Assembly (NCBI GenBank): GCA_946183365.1
Contig: CAMHAH010000021.1
Coordinates: 1-51,453, forward strand
Reading direction: 5' to 3'
DNA from: an uncultured Clostridia bacterium
Lineage (GTDB): Bacteria; Bacillota; Clostridia; Oscillospirales; Acutalibacteraceae
Length of the DNA stretch: 51,453 nt
Shown here: in pieces, positions 24,414 to 35,300 of the stretch
Position numbering within the stretch: the stretch's first letter is position 1
Layout: the number at the start of each line of letters is the position of its first letter
Notes under the pieces: model-generated
Told to the model about the DNA's origin: nothing
The model's database searches: none
What the model saw: only the letters and a program-made list of their open reading frames with translations
Translations under genes and position numbers: made by a program

Positions 24414-25073
24414 TCATGACTCCGCGTTTGTTTCCTGTTTCTTGTTTTTCACACTTTTGATCAACTCATATACTACGGGAATGTAGGTGGTGAGCGGAAG
24501 GACGAAGCCAAGATACTTCAGCCAGCTGTCAGACTGGACAAGCATGTTGAAAATGCCGTGGTAGATGATCGAGATCATCAGCAACGCAAAGGTGCCGCAG
24601 TAAAACAGCTTTTTATGCTTTTTGACAAAGCTCATGCCGTAGCCGACAGTCGCGGTGCAAATACCGTGCATCAACGCGGTAGAAAAGCCTCTGATGATCG
24701 CCCATTCGATCGATACGGCGTCAACGCTGGTAACAAGAATATAAGTGTTCTCAAACAGCGCGAAGCCGATGCCGACCGCAAATGAGGACGCAACGAGCTT
24801 TTTGGGATCATCCGAGACGACAAACGCGTAAATGAGCACCGGGATTGCCTTGATGATCTCTTCTGTCACAGGCGTAACGGTGGTGGTCACATAGGGCGTA
24901 TTATATCCCAAAAGCCTGAGCATAAGACCGTTGATCTCGGAGATGAACAGCGCGGCACTGATGCCGATCAGCAAAAATACCATGATCCTGCGCGAGGTTT
25001 TATGGATCAGCGGCAGGCTGAGCAGCAAGGGAACGAACATACAGATATACAGAATATAGATCATGTTTTCCAT
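24414..25073 (-). CDS. PrsW-family intramembrane metalloprotease
   Basis: The protein has 219 residues with about seven membrane helices. PrsW motifs are visible: VTPVTEEIIKAIPVL (E-E-x-x-K), GFALFENTYIL (conserved F/E helix), ALMHGICTATVGYG and ISIIYHGIFNM (metal-binding His). PrsW proteases start regulated cleavage of membrane-bound regulators, and related family members process prenylated proteins or peptides. It overlaps the multi-pass gene upstream by 13 bp and lies downstream of the giant surface-protein operon, so it may process membrane proteins of that system; this is inference. Confidence 0.85.
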   Translation of the reverse strand: MENMIYILYICMFVPLLLSLPLIHKTSRRIMVFLLIGISAALFISEINGLMLRLLGYNTPYVTTTVTPVTEEIIKAIPVLIYAFVVSDDPKKLVASSFAVGIGFALFENTYILVTSVDAVSIEWAIIRGFSTALMHGICTATVGYGMSFVKKHKKLFYCGTFALLMISIIYHGIFNMLVQSDSWLKYLGFVLPLTTYIPVVYELIKSVKNKKQETNAES

Positions 25074-25726
25074 TTAGCAATCCCCCTTACAACCGTCGGA
25101 ATGATCGCCGCCGTGACAAGACCCGTGATACAGCAGCAAACGAGCGTTAAAACCTCATTGGAGCGGCTCATGGCAACACATTCCGCAAAAATCGAAGCCG
25201 TATAAATCAATGCCAGAAGATTGTACGGTTTCAGGAACTTGACAATGCCGAAAGCAGCATCCGGGAAAATCAGGTGCTTCAAATGATAGTAAGACGACGC
25301 CATAGCGAACAGGGTCAACACGCCGCCCTGGATTTTCCATAACGCGGAAACATCGCTCAGCAGGAACAGAACGATATACAGCACAGCGAAAAGCCCCGGC
25401 GCGGCAAGCGGGATGAGCCTGTACTTGCTGAATTCCTTGGCACCGTTGTCCAAATGAGTATCAACGGCGCTGAAGTTGGCTGAGAAAAAGAACATCAGGC
25501 TGCCGATCATGCCCAGAAAGCCGAGCTGGAAATGATCCGTCAGGTTTCCGTCGGTCAAAAGACGAACGATATTGAACATCCTTCCAAAGGCGATGCAGCC
25601 GAGTGATAGGGTGATCATCTGCGCGTAAAGAGCCTGTTTGGGACGGAAGAATTTGATTCCCCCATAGTTACACCCCGCAAGAGCACATACACAAACAATG
25701 ATGTTTGCAATCAGATACATACTCAA
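25061..25726 (-). CDS. Seven-helix membrane protein, unknown function
   Basis: About 221 residues, with start either TTG at 25726 (AGGAGG 5 bases upstream) or ATG at 25720. Six or seven hydrophobic helices span nearly the whole protein, joined by short charged loops (NFSAVDTHLDNGAKEFSKYR). I do not recognise the family. It is translationally coupled to the PrsW gene and probably a partner or substrate of it. The upstream gap to the giant gene is 122 bp and contains a hairpin. Confidence 0.75.
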   Translation of the reverse strand: MSMYLIANIIVCVCALAGCNYGGIKFFRPKQALYAQMITLSLGCIAFGRMFNIVRLLTDGNLTDHFQLGFLGMIGSLMFFFSANFSAVDTHLDNGAKEFSKYRLIPLAAPGLFAVLYIVLFLLSDVSALWKIQGGVLTLFAMASSYYHLKHLIFPDAAFGIVKFLKPYNLLALIYTASIFAECVAMSRSNEVLTLVCCCITGLVTAAIIPTVVRGIAKWKT

Positions 25727-25777
25727 GTATACCTCCTTTTTATTTGGACAATATTTTTCTGATTAACTGCGCCGCAA

Positions 25778-25827
25778 CCCCGCCTTTGAAAATGTCTTTC
25801 AAACGAAAGAGTATTATCAAAGACGGG
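25778..25827 (-). terminator. Hairpin after the giant surface-protein gene
   Basis: Arms 25778-25788 and 25817-25827 (minus strand CCCGTCTTTGA / TCAAAGGCGGG) with an inner stem CTTTCGTTTGAAAG. No clear T-tract, so termination may be partial and the PrsW pair could be read through from the operon. Confidence 0.5.
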
Positions 25828-25848
25828 ATCGGGTGCAGCGATTTGCTG

Positions 25849-28800
25849 TTATTGCTCGAGATAGAGCTTATTTTCTGTCACTGAAGCCGTGGTGTAGCCG
25901 CCGGTGATCTCTGCCGAAGCCTTGACGTTTCCGGCTTCACGCTGAGCAAACATATAGATGCGGTTGTCGCCGGTCATGTGATATTTGTCAAAGGAGACGG
26001 CTCCTTCGTTGAGCTCGAGCTGCTCCTTGTTATCGCTCTTCATCACATACTCCCACGGTATGACTTTGTTATCGCTACCGGTCGAAGCCGCCTCCATATC
26101 CTGCGAATACGGAACGTAATCATACAACGCAAAGCCGATCTTTGTCAAAGGAGATTTCATATACTCCTTCGGCATGGTGGAGAATATGGGATCCTCCTCG
26201 CTTCTCATTCTTGTGTTGTAATCGTCGGCGGCGTACATCGTTGTATAGTACATATAGATCTTGGGACCGTTTGTTCCTTCGTTGAGGTCTGTGGCTACAG
26301 GGTTCTTGTTCCTGTCGTACCTTACCACCGGAGCGTAATAGATCTGGTGACGCTCCGATATGATGCCCTCCGGGTGGAATTCCTCGCCGACCGTACAGAT
26401 AATGTCATAGACCGCTTCATACAGCTGCTCCTGCTTTTCTGCCTCCTTTGCCGATTCCGAGGTCTTTTCATTGATCGCATCCTCATCGAGCGAATAACCG
26501 CGGTAGCCTAAGTAAACGAACTTTCCGCCGACGCCGCGGTTGAGATCGATGTCGCAGAACTCTGTACAGCCTTGCTCGAGCAGGGAGAGCTGCGCCTCCT
26601 TCGCGGTATCTCCAGACGCGGTGTATATCTTACTGAAATAGGAGGTCGTTACGTCGTATTTCGCGTGGATAAAGACCTCCATCCTCGGATCGCCGTAGGG
26701 CACGGCAGGCTCGGTAACCACGTTTTTACCGTTCTTTTTACCGATGACGTCGGCTTTATTGACGACGAGAGCGGTAGAATAACCGGAGATGAAAACCTTG
26801 TCGCTGATCTCAAGCTCGGTGATCGGCTTACCGGGTACGGTACCTTGGTTATAGGAGTAATAGACGAAGTAGGTGTTGCCGTTGTTCATCTTGATCGACG
26901 TTGAGTTGGACGCGCAGTAATAGGTCGCTCGGTCAAATTGCAGCTGATCCGGTGTGTTCTTTGCGTCCGACTCATAAAGCAGCACGCTTCGGATCGCCTT
27001 ATCGACGTCGTCCGTTCTGGTAACGCTGAGATAAGCCGCCGGGTCGCCCTTCTTCGGCGGCTCCGGCTCGCTGCCTGCCTTCACATGATTATACCAAGCC
27101 TTTGTCGGGTCGCCCGCCACATCGTACGGGATCATTTCGTCAGTGCCTGCCGACACCGCGTCCGACATGGCTTTCAGATCGACCTGCTTGTCAAAGGCTT
27201 CCAGCTCATCGTCGGTGGGCTTCTTGTTTTTATTTTCAAAGGTGTTCTTGACGTCTTCTCTTACGGCAGCGCCGACTAAGATCTTGGAAATATACTTTTT
27301 CCTCACCACAGGATGCTTGACATACATATAGACCGAGGAGCCGGCGTGGTAATGGTCGCCGTTATCCTCGTCGGACTTTTTCGCGCTGCCGCCGTCGTCT
27401 GTCCATGAGGGATAAGCGATATTGAACGGCGTCAGGTTGTGAGGATCCTTCATATCCTGAACAGAGAAGAAGTCTCCTTCGGGCGTGTTACCGGCGAGCG
27501 TCTTATCCTCAGATACGTCGCAGGTGAGCTTGCTGTTGTTGTTTACGCCCTGACGCGCGGATGTGCTGACGACGACGTCATCCAGCGTCAGACCCGAGCG
27601 TCCCTTGACATAGCCCGAGACATACAGGTTAGTCGGCAGCAGCGTCATCTTTCCGTCTGATACCGTAAAGCCGCCCTGCGCCTCTCTTGTAAAGCCCTCA
27701 CTGACCTCCGTGTTCTGGCCTAAAAGTCCACAGGGCGCCATATAGGCGTTTTCGGGAGTGATCGCTCTTATGATAAGGCGTTGATCTATAGAGCGCTGCA
27801 CCGCAACCGTAGCCGCGGCATAGCTTGCGCTGCTTTCCTTGCCGGAGACCGATATGCTTTTTGACAGGAACAGGGGCAGCTGAGACGTATACGGCGAGCC
27901 TCTGAATGCCTGTACGTCTGTCAGCGCGCGGTAGGGATTGTAGCTCCAGGTGTAATACAGCCGCATGTATTTTTGGTTGCTGTCTACGACAAAGCCCTTG
28001 TAAAAATAGGACTGCGCCAGATTAACGCCGCTTGACGCGCTCGGCTCTTCAACATTGGGGAGATCGGAGAGCGTGTCAAACAGTTGAGTAACTTTAGCTA
28101 CCGTTGATCCTAAATAACCAAAGCCTCTCTCTGAATCCGGACCGAAGCCGAAGAAGATACCAGAGAGGTATTTGGTACCCGAGGTGTATGTTACCTCCGG
28201 CTCATAGTAAAGATAACGCTTCGGATTGTTCCAGGTGTTATCCGTTTTTGTCATGTATCCGGTATAGTTATATGCGGACATTCTCAGTCTTACGGGATCG
28301 CTGTCGCCGCCGTAGCTCATGCGAGTAGTGGCGAAGTTATAGGGAAGACCGCTGAAGGTGGTGACAGGCTCCCAGCCTGCCTTCGCCTCGCTGTGAGAGG
28401 ATACCAAATGCAGCTTGCCGACCTCGATGGGAGATCCGGCATTCTCGTTTTTGGTGATATACAGACCGTCCAGATCCGCCGGGAATTTGCTGTCCTCATT
28501 TTTGTCGTTCGCCGGATAACCGAGCGTACCGGCGCAGCCGTAGTTGATCTCTCCGAAATTGATCTGACCGCCGTTTTGGAAGGTCGCCACCCTGATATCG
28601 CGAACCGCAAGATTGGGGTTTTCTGTTACGGTGTAGGCGAGGTAGGTGTACTGCGGCTCGTTCAGCTGCACCTTTCTGGCGTCGGGACAGAGGTTCTGGT
28701 CAATGACCTGATATTTGCCCTCCATCTTAGCGATCCTTGCCTTTACAGTTTGCGGATCCTTGCCGGAAACAACGACGATATCGGCATAGTAGCTTTTTGA

Positions 28801-30858
28801 GCCGCTGCTCTTCTGCTGTGTGCCGGTGTTGGCGTCGGGCGAGCTGTTCGCTATCGATCTCTCGGTGCGATAATTGATAAAGATACCGTTTACGTCGTCG
28901 GACTTCGCGCCGGTGTTGCAGTTAGCGGGCGTTATCCGACCGAACTCGCTTGTGCATTCATAGCCGTTTGGCGTGCTTGTGTCGCCGTAGACGATATCGA
29001 AAACATTACCGTTTGCGTCCGCGCGGATCGGGCTGCCGGATCTTTCATCCTTAGAGGTGTACATGCACAGCCAGCCGTTTTGCGCCTCATAGGCGTTCAG
29101 GTCGGCGATCCTGCCTTGATTATCCTTGACCGCCTCATAAATCAGGTTGATATTATTACCGTCGTCGATCTTTGTATCGACCGCGAAATCAGCCATTTCG
29201 GTGTATTCCTTCGGCTTGCTTTTCAAGATCGCGTCGATGATCAGCGATACGATAAAGAAAAGAAAGGTCACCGCCAGTATTACCAGGCTAAAGATACCCG
29301 TCCAGCTGCTGACCATCGCCGAAATGGCAATCGACTTGGTACAGATGGCAGAAACAGTGGCGGAAATAACGGTTGACGCTGTTTTGAGAACCAGTCCGGC
29401 TAAGCCGTAATTTCCGGCAATCCAGGTCAGCACAAAGAGAACGGAGCTGCCGACATTGATCCATTTGAGAACGTCGTTCACAATCTTTTTCGCTTCGTTC
29501 CACTTATCCATATCGGTCTTTTTGCCGACCAGCTGCTGCGCAGCGTTAAGACGGATGGCGTCAGAGGTAAACGCGACCTTTTTGTCAGCCAGCTCGGGAT
29601 TGGTATTGATCCATACGGAGAAGGAATTTTCACCCATCTTCTCCTTGATCTTCGCCTTAGCGCGGTTGAGGATCTTTTCAACCTCGGGATTCGCCTTGTT
29701 CTCGCCCAGACAGCCGATCAGCGGCAGCACGCCTACCAAGCCGATCATTCTTCTCTGCGCGGGGGTCATCTGCTCCATCACGGGATAGAGCCTTCGTAGG
29801 TCTACCTTATCGCTCGTCTTTTTGCCGATATCAACAAGGAATTCGCCGAGCGGTCTGCCCTGGTAAGCTTCATATTCATTGAGGAAATTATAAGCGTTGA
29901 CATACGTCATGGCGCGATCCTCTTCGGTCGGCTCATCGGAGCCCTCCACCGCCTCGTCCATACTGAGCTTCTCCGCCTTGTCGACATATTCGCCTTCATC
30001 ATAGGCAGACTGAGCGTTTTCAAAATCAGTCGCGAACTTTTGGAGCTGCTTGAAAAACGCGTTGGCGTCGTCGCCATACTCCTTGTCGTAGCTCGAAAGC
30101 TCATCCTTAGAGGTCTTTTTACTCTCGAGAATCTTCCAAAGGGCGCTGTCGCTGACCTTGTCAGCCCATGAGATATCCTTTTCCTTGCCTGTTTTTTGGT
30201 CTTTGCCCTTCTCGAGCGGCGTCAGACCGGAGGCGAGGAAATTAGAGATAGCGGTTAAGGCGCCGGAGCTGGCGCGGGTAACGATCTTGGTAAAGAAGTT
30301 ATCGTCCGCCTTGTCCTGCACGATAAAATCGCCCAGCCCGATATTGTTCTCCTCGGGAACGCTGAACAGGTTGAGTCCTTTATAGGCTTCCTGTGCCTTA
30401 GGGCTGCCGTCCTGATAGTTGGCGATGAATTCGTTCGCGGCGTCGTACAGGGCTTCTCCCGTGCCCGCGTTATCCTTCTCGAGCTTCTCGTTAGCCTCGG
30501 CGTAGTTCTTGATCTGATAACCGCCGTTCATGTGGAGCAGCTTGATATCATAGATCGCTTCATCCTTATCTTCAGTGAGCTTGTAGCCCATTACGACCGC
30601 GTCCTTGCCCGTGCCGGCGTTGAGGTCCTTCTTCGCGCAGGTATAGCCGTCGCTTTCACAGAGCTTGATCGCCTCGGCTTCGGTCTTAGCCTGAAAGGTT
30701 TTGACCTCAGAGATATAATACACCTTTTCTGCCGCGTATGCTTTCCCGAGCATTTGGACTGGGTATTCTAACGCAAAACATACGACCAGAATAATGGCGA
30801 TCGTTTTGATAGTAAAGAAAATGGTATTTCGCAAATTATGCTCCGTTGTTCTGATCAT
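25849..30858 (-). CDS. Giant membrane-anchored surface protein
   Basis: The likely start is the ATG at 30858 (GGCGG 8 bases upstream; an in-frame GTG at 30867 is also possible), giving ~1,669 residues. A membrane segment lies at residues 15-35, then an extracellular domain homologous to the N-terminal domain of the three 810-840-residue paralogues: YYISEVKTFQAK, DLNAGTGKD, LYPVMEQM, VAFTSDAIRLNA. A cluster of about three membrane helices lies near residues 460-550. The remaining ~1,100 residues are extracellular, with repeated segments containing D-L-N-x-G...(I/V)Y-(L/M)-x-Y (for example DLNRGVGGKFVYLGY and DLNEGTNGPKIYMYY), resembling the MABP beta-prism motif. The 5' end overlaps the beta-helix gene by 23 bp. 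Function unknown; last gene of a four-gene operon. Confidence 0.82.
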   Translation of the reverse strand: MIRTTEHNLRNTIFFTIKTIAIILVVCFALEYPVQMLGKAYAAEKVYYISEVKTFQAKTEAEAIKLCESDGYTCAKKDLNAGTGKDAVVMGYKLTEDKDEAIYDIKLLHMNGGYQIKNYAEANEKLEKDNAGTGEALYDAANEFIANYQDGSPKAQEAYKGLNLFSVPEENNIGLGDFIVQDKADDNFFTKIVTRASSGALTAISNFLASGLTPLEKGKDQKTGKEKDISWADKVSDSALWKILESKKTSKDELSSYDKEYGDDANAFFKQLQKFATDFENAQSAYDEGEYVDKAEKLSMDEAVEGSDEPTEEDRAMTYVNAYNFLNEYEAYQGRPLGEFLVDIGKKTSDKVDLRRLYPVMEQMTPAQRRMIGLVGVLPLIGCLGENKANPEVEKILNRAKAKIKEKMGENSFSVWINTNPELADKKVAFTSDAIRLNAAQQLVGKKTDMDKWNEAKKIVNDVLKWINVGSSVLFVLTWIAGNYGLAGLVLKTASTVISATVSAICTKSIAISAMVSSWTGIFSLVILAVTFLFFIVSLIIDAILKSKPKEYTEMADFAVDTKIDDGNNINLIYEAVKDNQGRIADLNAYEAQNGWLCMYTSKDERSGSPIRADANGNVFDIVYGDTSTPNGYECTSEFGRITPANCNTGAKSDDVNGIFINYRTERSIANSSPDANTGTQQKSSGSKSYYADIVVVSGKDPQTVKARIAKMEGKYQVIDQNLCPDARKVQLNEPQYTYLAYTVTENPNLAVRDIRVATFQNGGQINFGEINYGCAGTLGYPANDKNEDSKFPADLDGLYITKNENAGSPIEVGKLHLVSSHSEAKAGWEPVTTFSGLPYNFATTRMSYGGDSDPVRLRMSAYNYTGYMTKTDNTWNNPKRYLYYEPEVTYTSGTKYLSGIFFGFGPDSERGFGYLGSTVAKVTQLFDTLSDLPNVEEPSASSGVNLAQSYFYKGFVVDSNQKYMRLYYTWSYNPYRALTDVQAFRGSPYTSQLPLFLSKSISVSGKESSASYAAATVAVQRSIDQRLIIRAITPENAYMAPCGLLGQNTEVSEGFTREAQGGFTVSDGKMTLLPTNLYVSGYVKGRSGLTLDDVVVSTSARQGVNNNSKLTCDVSEDKTLAGNTPEGDFFSVQDMKDPHNLTPFNIAYPSWTDDGGSAKKSDEDNGDHYHAGSSVYMYVKHPVVRKKYISKILVGAAVREDVKNTFENKNKKPTDDELEAFDKQVDLKAMSDAVSAGTDEMIPYDVAGDPTKAWYNHVKAGSEPEPPKKGDPAAYLSVTRTDDVDKAIRSVLLYESDAKNTPDQLQFDRATYYCASNSTSIKMNNGNTYFVYYSYNQGTVPGKPITELEISDKVFISGYSTALVVNKADVIGKKNGKNVVTEPAVPYGDPRMEVFIHAKYDVTTSYFSKIYTASGDTAKEAQLSLLEQGCTEFCDIDLNRGVGGKFVYLGYRGYSLDEDAINEKTSESAKEAEKQEQLYEAVYDIICTVGEEFHPEGIISERHQIYYAPVVRYDRNKNPVATDLNEGTNGPKIYMYYTTMYAADDYNTRMRSEEDPIFSTMPKEYMKSPLTKIGFALYDYVPYSQDMEAASTGSDNKVIPWEYVMKSDNKEQLELNEGAVSFDKYHMTGDNRIYMFAQREAGNVKASAEITGGYTTASVTENKLYLEQ

Positions 30859-32368
30859 TTTCTTCACCGCCTTCCTTCGCTTTGTTCTTTTTCTTCTGAC
30901 GGACGATCAGGATGACCGCGCCGATAATACCGGCGACGCCGATAATTGTCACAGCGTAGAATCCGTTGCTGAAAACGGAGCCGCTTGTTATCATTTGCGC
31001 TTTTACAGTTCTCGATTCATTGGATATGAGGTTGCCCATGTCCGCCTTAAAATACTGCTGTTGATAGGTGCTGACCCATTCGGAGACCTGCACTCCGCTG
31101 CTGCTTGTCGAGCCAAAGTGGATCTCTGAGCCCTTATACAATCCGGCGTCGATGATGCGCGCTGTTCCGAGCGACTGATCTTGCAGCGCGAGATTGGCAA
31201 CACCGTCATTCATGTAGCTGGAGTTGTCCATGATCTTTGTCAGACCCATGACCGTGATATTATAACGGCCGTCAACATAAACGCCGCCGCCTTCTTCGAC
31301 TGCTTTGTTGCCGGTTATTTCGCAGCTCGAAAGCGCCGTGTTGTCATCGTTGATAAAAATCGCGCCGCCCTTTAGGTTGGCGGAATTACTGCGGAACACG
31401 CATTTGTGGAACAGCATCGCCTGGTTGTATTCGGGATTGTCGTTGATAAATACCGCGCCGCCGTCTTTGTCCGAGTGATTTGCCGCAAAGATACAGTTGT
31501 GGGCTTTGATCACCGTCGCCTGATTTTTTGCCAGATCGAGCGCCGTGTAGATCGCTCCGCCATTATCTTGCGCATAGTTGCCGGAAAAGACAACGTTATC
31601 CAGATTAATGACGCCGCGGCATGAATAGATCGCGCCGCCGTCATCCTCGCTGTAGCAGTCGTCGATCTTCGCGTTTGAAATGCTGACGACGCCCTTGCGC
31701 AGATAAACACCGCCGCCGCAGCAGTCGTCATTGCTATTCATGGTTTTGCAGCCGTAGATCCTGCCGCCGGTCATGGTGAATTTGGTATCCATGGAGGAAC
31801 CGTCTACATAGACGCCGCCGCCGTCCTCGTCGGTTCTGCAATCGTAGATGGTGCCGCCCTGCAGGCGGAATTCGCCCTTCTCTTCGATATGTATGCCGCC
31901 GCCGGTGTTGGAGCTTGCGCCGCCGGTGATGACGCCGCCCCTGACACCTTTATAGCCGACGCCCTTGGGGTTGCTGTCACGCACGGTAAAGATGGCGTTC
32001 TCTTCTACCCTAAATACGTAGCCGTTCCTTATCATGTTGTGATCTCTGGTGCGGTGAACATAATGACCGTTGAGGTCAAGCGTAATATGCATGGAAGCGC
32101 CCACCGTCAGCTCTGTGTCCTCGATCCAGTCAGAACCGAGCGTGATGACGACCTCCTTCGAGTGGTCCGCGGTTTGGATCGCCTTTGACCACGCCTCCGC
32201 CGGCGAGCCGCATTCGGTGACGGTCGGCTCTCCCTCTCTCGGGATCTCCTCCACGACCGCTCCCGAGGTGACCGCCTTCGCGTCGATCGCTCCGGCGCTC
32301 GTCACGCCGACGGATGTCAGGAGCAGGCACAACGCGAACAGTATCGTGATGATCCTTCTAATTTTCAT
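30836..32368 (-). CDS. Beta-helix surface protein with C-terminal anchor
   Basis: The protein has 510 residues. Signal peptide at residues 1-28 (IITILFALCLLLTSVGVTSAG). Residues 60-400 form a right-handed parallel beta-helix with many G-G-x-(I/V) turns, e.g. DGGGVYVDGSS, CGGGVYLRKG, DGGAIYSCRG and KGGAIFINDD, as in Chlamydia polymorphic membrane protein-like repeats. Near the C-terminus is a membrane helix (YAVTIIGVAGIIGAVILIV) and a Lys-rich cytoplasmic tail; no LPxTG motif. The ATG follows AAAGGAG inside the end of the 1,061-residue gene and overlaps it by 11 bp. Probably an extracellular adhesin or glycan-binding scaffold. Confidence 0.88.
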   Translation of the reverse strand: MKIRRIITILFALCLLLTSVGVTSAGAIDAKAVTSGAVVEEIPREGEPTVTECGSPAEAWSKAIQTADHSKEVVITLGSDWIEDTELTVGASMHITLDLNGHYVHRTRDHNMIRNGYVFRVEENAIFTVRDSNPKGVGYKGVRGGVITGGASSNTGGGIHIEEKGEFRLQGGTIYDCRTDEDGGGVYVDGSSMDTKFTMTGGRIYGCKTMNSNDDCCGGGVYLRKGVVSISNAKIDDCYSEDDGGAIYSCRGVINLDNVVFSGNYAQDNGGAIYTALDLAKNQATVIKAHNCIFAANHSDKDGGAVFINDNPEYNQAMLFHKCVFRSNSANLKGGAIFINDDNTALSSCEITGNKAVEEGGGVYVDGRYNITVMGLTKIMDNSSYMNDGVANLALQDQSLGTARIIDAGLYKGSEIHFGSTSSSGVQVSEWVSTYQQQYFKADMGNLISNESRTVKAQMITSGSVFSNGFYAVTIIGVAGIIGAVILIVRQKKKNKAKEGGEENDQNNGA

Positions 32369-35300
32369 CAGCTGTCTGCTCCTTTCCTTCTTTCTTCTTC
32401 TTTTTAGAGTATATGATAGCTGCCGCTATTGACAGAAGCAATATGCCCAAGCCGACATAGATCAAGGCTGTTCCGTCGGAGAAGATTGAGGAGGTAGTCG
32501 CCGCGGAGTTATCAGGCTTCCAGATTGCGTACAGGGTGACAGTGTCGCCCTTTTTGCTTGTAAGGTTGACCACGGACGCGTCCTTTGCGTACATCTTGCC
32601 CATACCGTCCTGCTGTGTGTTCCAGCCGACAAAGGTGTAGTTCTTGCGTATAAGATTAGTTTTCGGCAATTGGAACTCTAGGTCGTAGTAGAGCGTTTTA
32701 GAGGTTACGGTTCCTTTTACGTCATAGCTCTTTTTTAACACCTTGCCGGTTTCCTTGTCCACCTTATCGCTGCCGTTCTTGTCAAATTTCAGAAAATAAT
32801 TGTTTGGCTGCAGCTTCGCGGTAAGCGTAACGGAATCGTTGATGAAGGTAAATTCATATTTGTTGGTATACTTGTCTTTATTATCCTCATCGGATATATC
32901 TTTGATTATCCCGTGACCGTTCATATCAAAATCATCGATATAATAGCCGGCGGGAGTCTTTATATTCTCAAAGCTCACCGTTTGGTTTGCATAAGCAGAT
33001 TTTTTGTATACTTCTTCATCGTCCACAATGACGGTCAGATGCAAAAGGAATACGAACTTGACATTGATCGCCTTGGTGATGGTCGGATAGACGTCGCTGC
33101 CGGACTTGAAGGTCATCTTGTAGGTGCTGTGATGATTGCTCATATGATTGCTGGTCACCTTCCACTTGAAGCCGGAGTTGTCGACCGGCTCGATGGTATC
33201 CTCATCGGGGAAGGAGACGTTTTCCATGGTAACGTCTGAGCCTTTTGTCGTCCATGTCATTCCGTACTGGTCGACCGCCGCAACGGTGATGATGCCGGTG
33301 GTGTCGATATTCTTGGGCATATCGACCTCAAAGGCGTCGGGGTCGGGATAGGGATATTTGTCGCCGCCGATGTTGATCATCGTATTCTTTCTTTCATCGC
33401 CGTAGACTTTATGCACGACATGGCGCGAGGCTACATTGACGCCGTTGATGTATATAGTCACGTCGGCCTCAAAATCGCGCCAAACGCCCCAGCTGCCGAA
33501 GGAGGTGACCACATCTACCGCCGTGGGGAAGAAATCAGAGCCGCAGTCGTATTCGTATGTATAGGACTCGCCGTCATCGTCGATCGATTCATGAAAATCG
33601 GGGGAGGTATTGATGTGCTGCTGACTGCCTGTTCCCCTGCCGCTTTTGCCGTAAATATAGAAATTGGCATAATCCCACAAGTCGGCGTCATCAGTCACGG
33701 TGATATCGATCCGGATCTTGTAGCTGCTGTTGTTGGCTGTCTGCATCGTCTTGATCAGGTTAACCTCTTTGACGCCTTCGTCGCGGTTGATCTTGTAATG
33801 GTTGTTATCACAATAAAAGATATCCGCGGGAGCACCCTCGTTGAACTCACCGAAGCCCGTGGTTGCGTTCTTGCTGTCGGCATTGTCGGGGGGAGTGATG
33901 CCGATCGATGAGCCGCTCGATAATCTGCCCTTGATCTGAATGGGAACCAGCTCTCTGAAGCAGATATTAGATGAATTGCCGTCAGCCGTGCTGTCGGTGA
34001 CCCTTGTTTTACCGCCCAAGAGGATAAGGGATCCGGCATAGAAGTTGATCCCTGCGCCGCTTACGGACATACAGTTGGTGATCTCGCACGATTGCAGGGT
34101 CAGCGTACTGCTTGAATCCATATAGATACCGCCGCCGCTGTTCTCGGACGAGCAGCCGTTGATGGTGCAGCTGCTCAGGCTGAGCGTTCCGTGTGAATTC
34201 AGACAGCCGCCGTTGGTCTTGCAGCTGTTATTGGACATATCCGCGTCAGTGAACTCTGCTGTTGTCCCGGAGTTTGCCCACATAGCGCCGCCGGCTTCAT
34301 CGGCGATATTATTGTTCATCGTCGATTTCTTGACGGTGAGGTCACCTCTGTAGAGATTGACGCCTGCGCCGACCTTGCCGACGTTGTCCGAGAGTGTGCA
34401 GTTGTTGAGCGCGGTGGTACAGCCGTTCGCGTCAATGTACATTCCGCCGCCCCTGTTAATCGCCTTGTTGGCGGAGACGGTACAATCCGTCAGCGTCATG
34501 TTTTTGTGGTTGGTTACGCCGCCGCCGTTCACAGCGCCGCTGTTCTGGGTGATCTCGGTCTTGGTGAGGGTCGCCTCTCCGTTTGACCAGATACCGCCGC
34601 CACCGCCGTTATCGACGATGGTATTGCTCTTTATCAAACAGTTTTTGAGCGTCAGCGTGCCGCTGTTGGCGATACCCGCGCCGTCGTGCGCCTGGTTGCC
34701 GGTGATCTGACAACCGGTCAGCGTCGCGGTCGAGTTTTCGTCTATATACAGAGCGCCGCCGTTTTCATAGGCAAGATTGTTTTTGAAATTGCAGTTTGTC
34801 AGCTCAACCGTACTGTTTTCAACTCTGATACCGCCGCCGCGCTGTGCCTTGTTATTGGAGATGTTCATATCCTTCATGACCAGCTTGCTGTTCTTGAGCA
34901 CGCGGATACCTCCGCCGACCGAGGCGTTGTCTCCGCCGGATATCGTAGAGGTGCCCTCTTCGCCGGTGCCTGTGATCGTCAGGGTAGAGCCGCCGCTTAT
35001 CGTGATAACGGAGGGACCGTATTTTTTTTGAGTAATAGAATAGCCGTTGGTGTTGAGGACATGGTCATTACCGTCGTCGATGACCAGCTCCTCTGTCAGC
35101 ACGATGTTGTCTTTCAGATCGGTCGTGCTGTTGTTTATCGCCATTCTCAGCGCTTCTTCCGTATTGACCTCGTTCTTATCACCTAACGTCTCAAAATAAA
35201 ACACCGGATGAATGGGCTTTGTGTAATCAATGGATTTCTGCGTCAATATCAGCGGACGGTCAACGGTGAACTCATCCTCCTTGACGTCCTTATACAGCTC

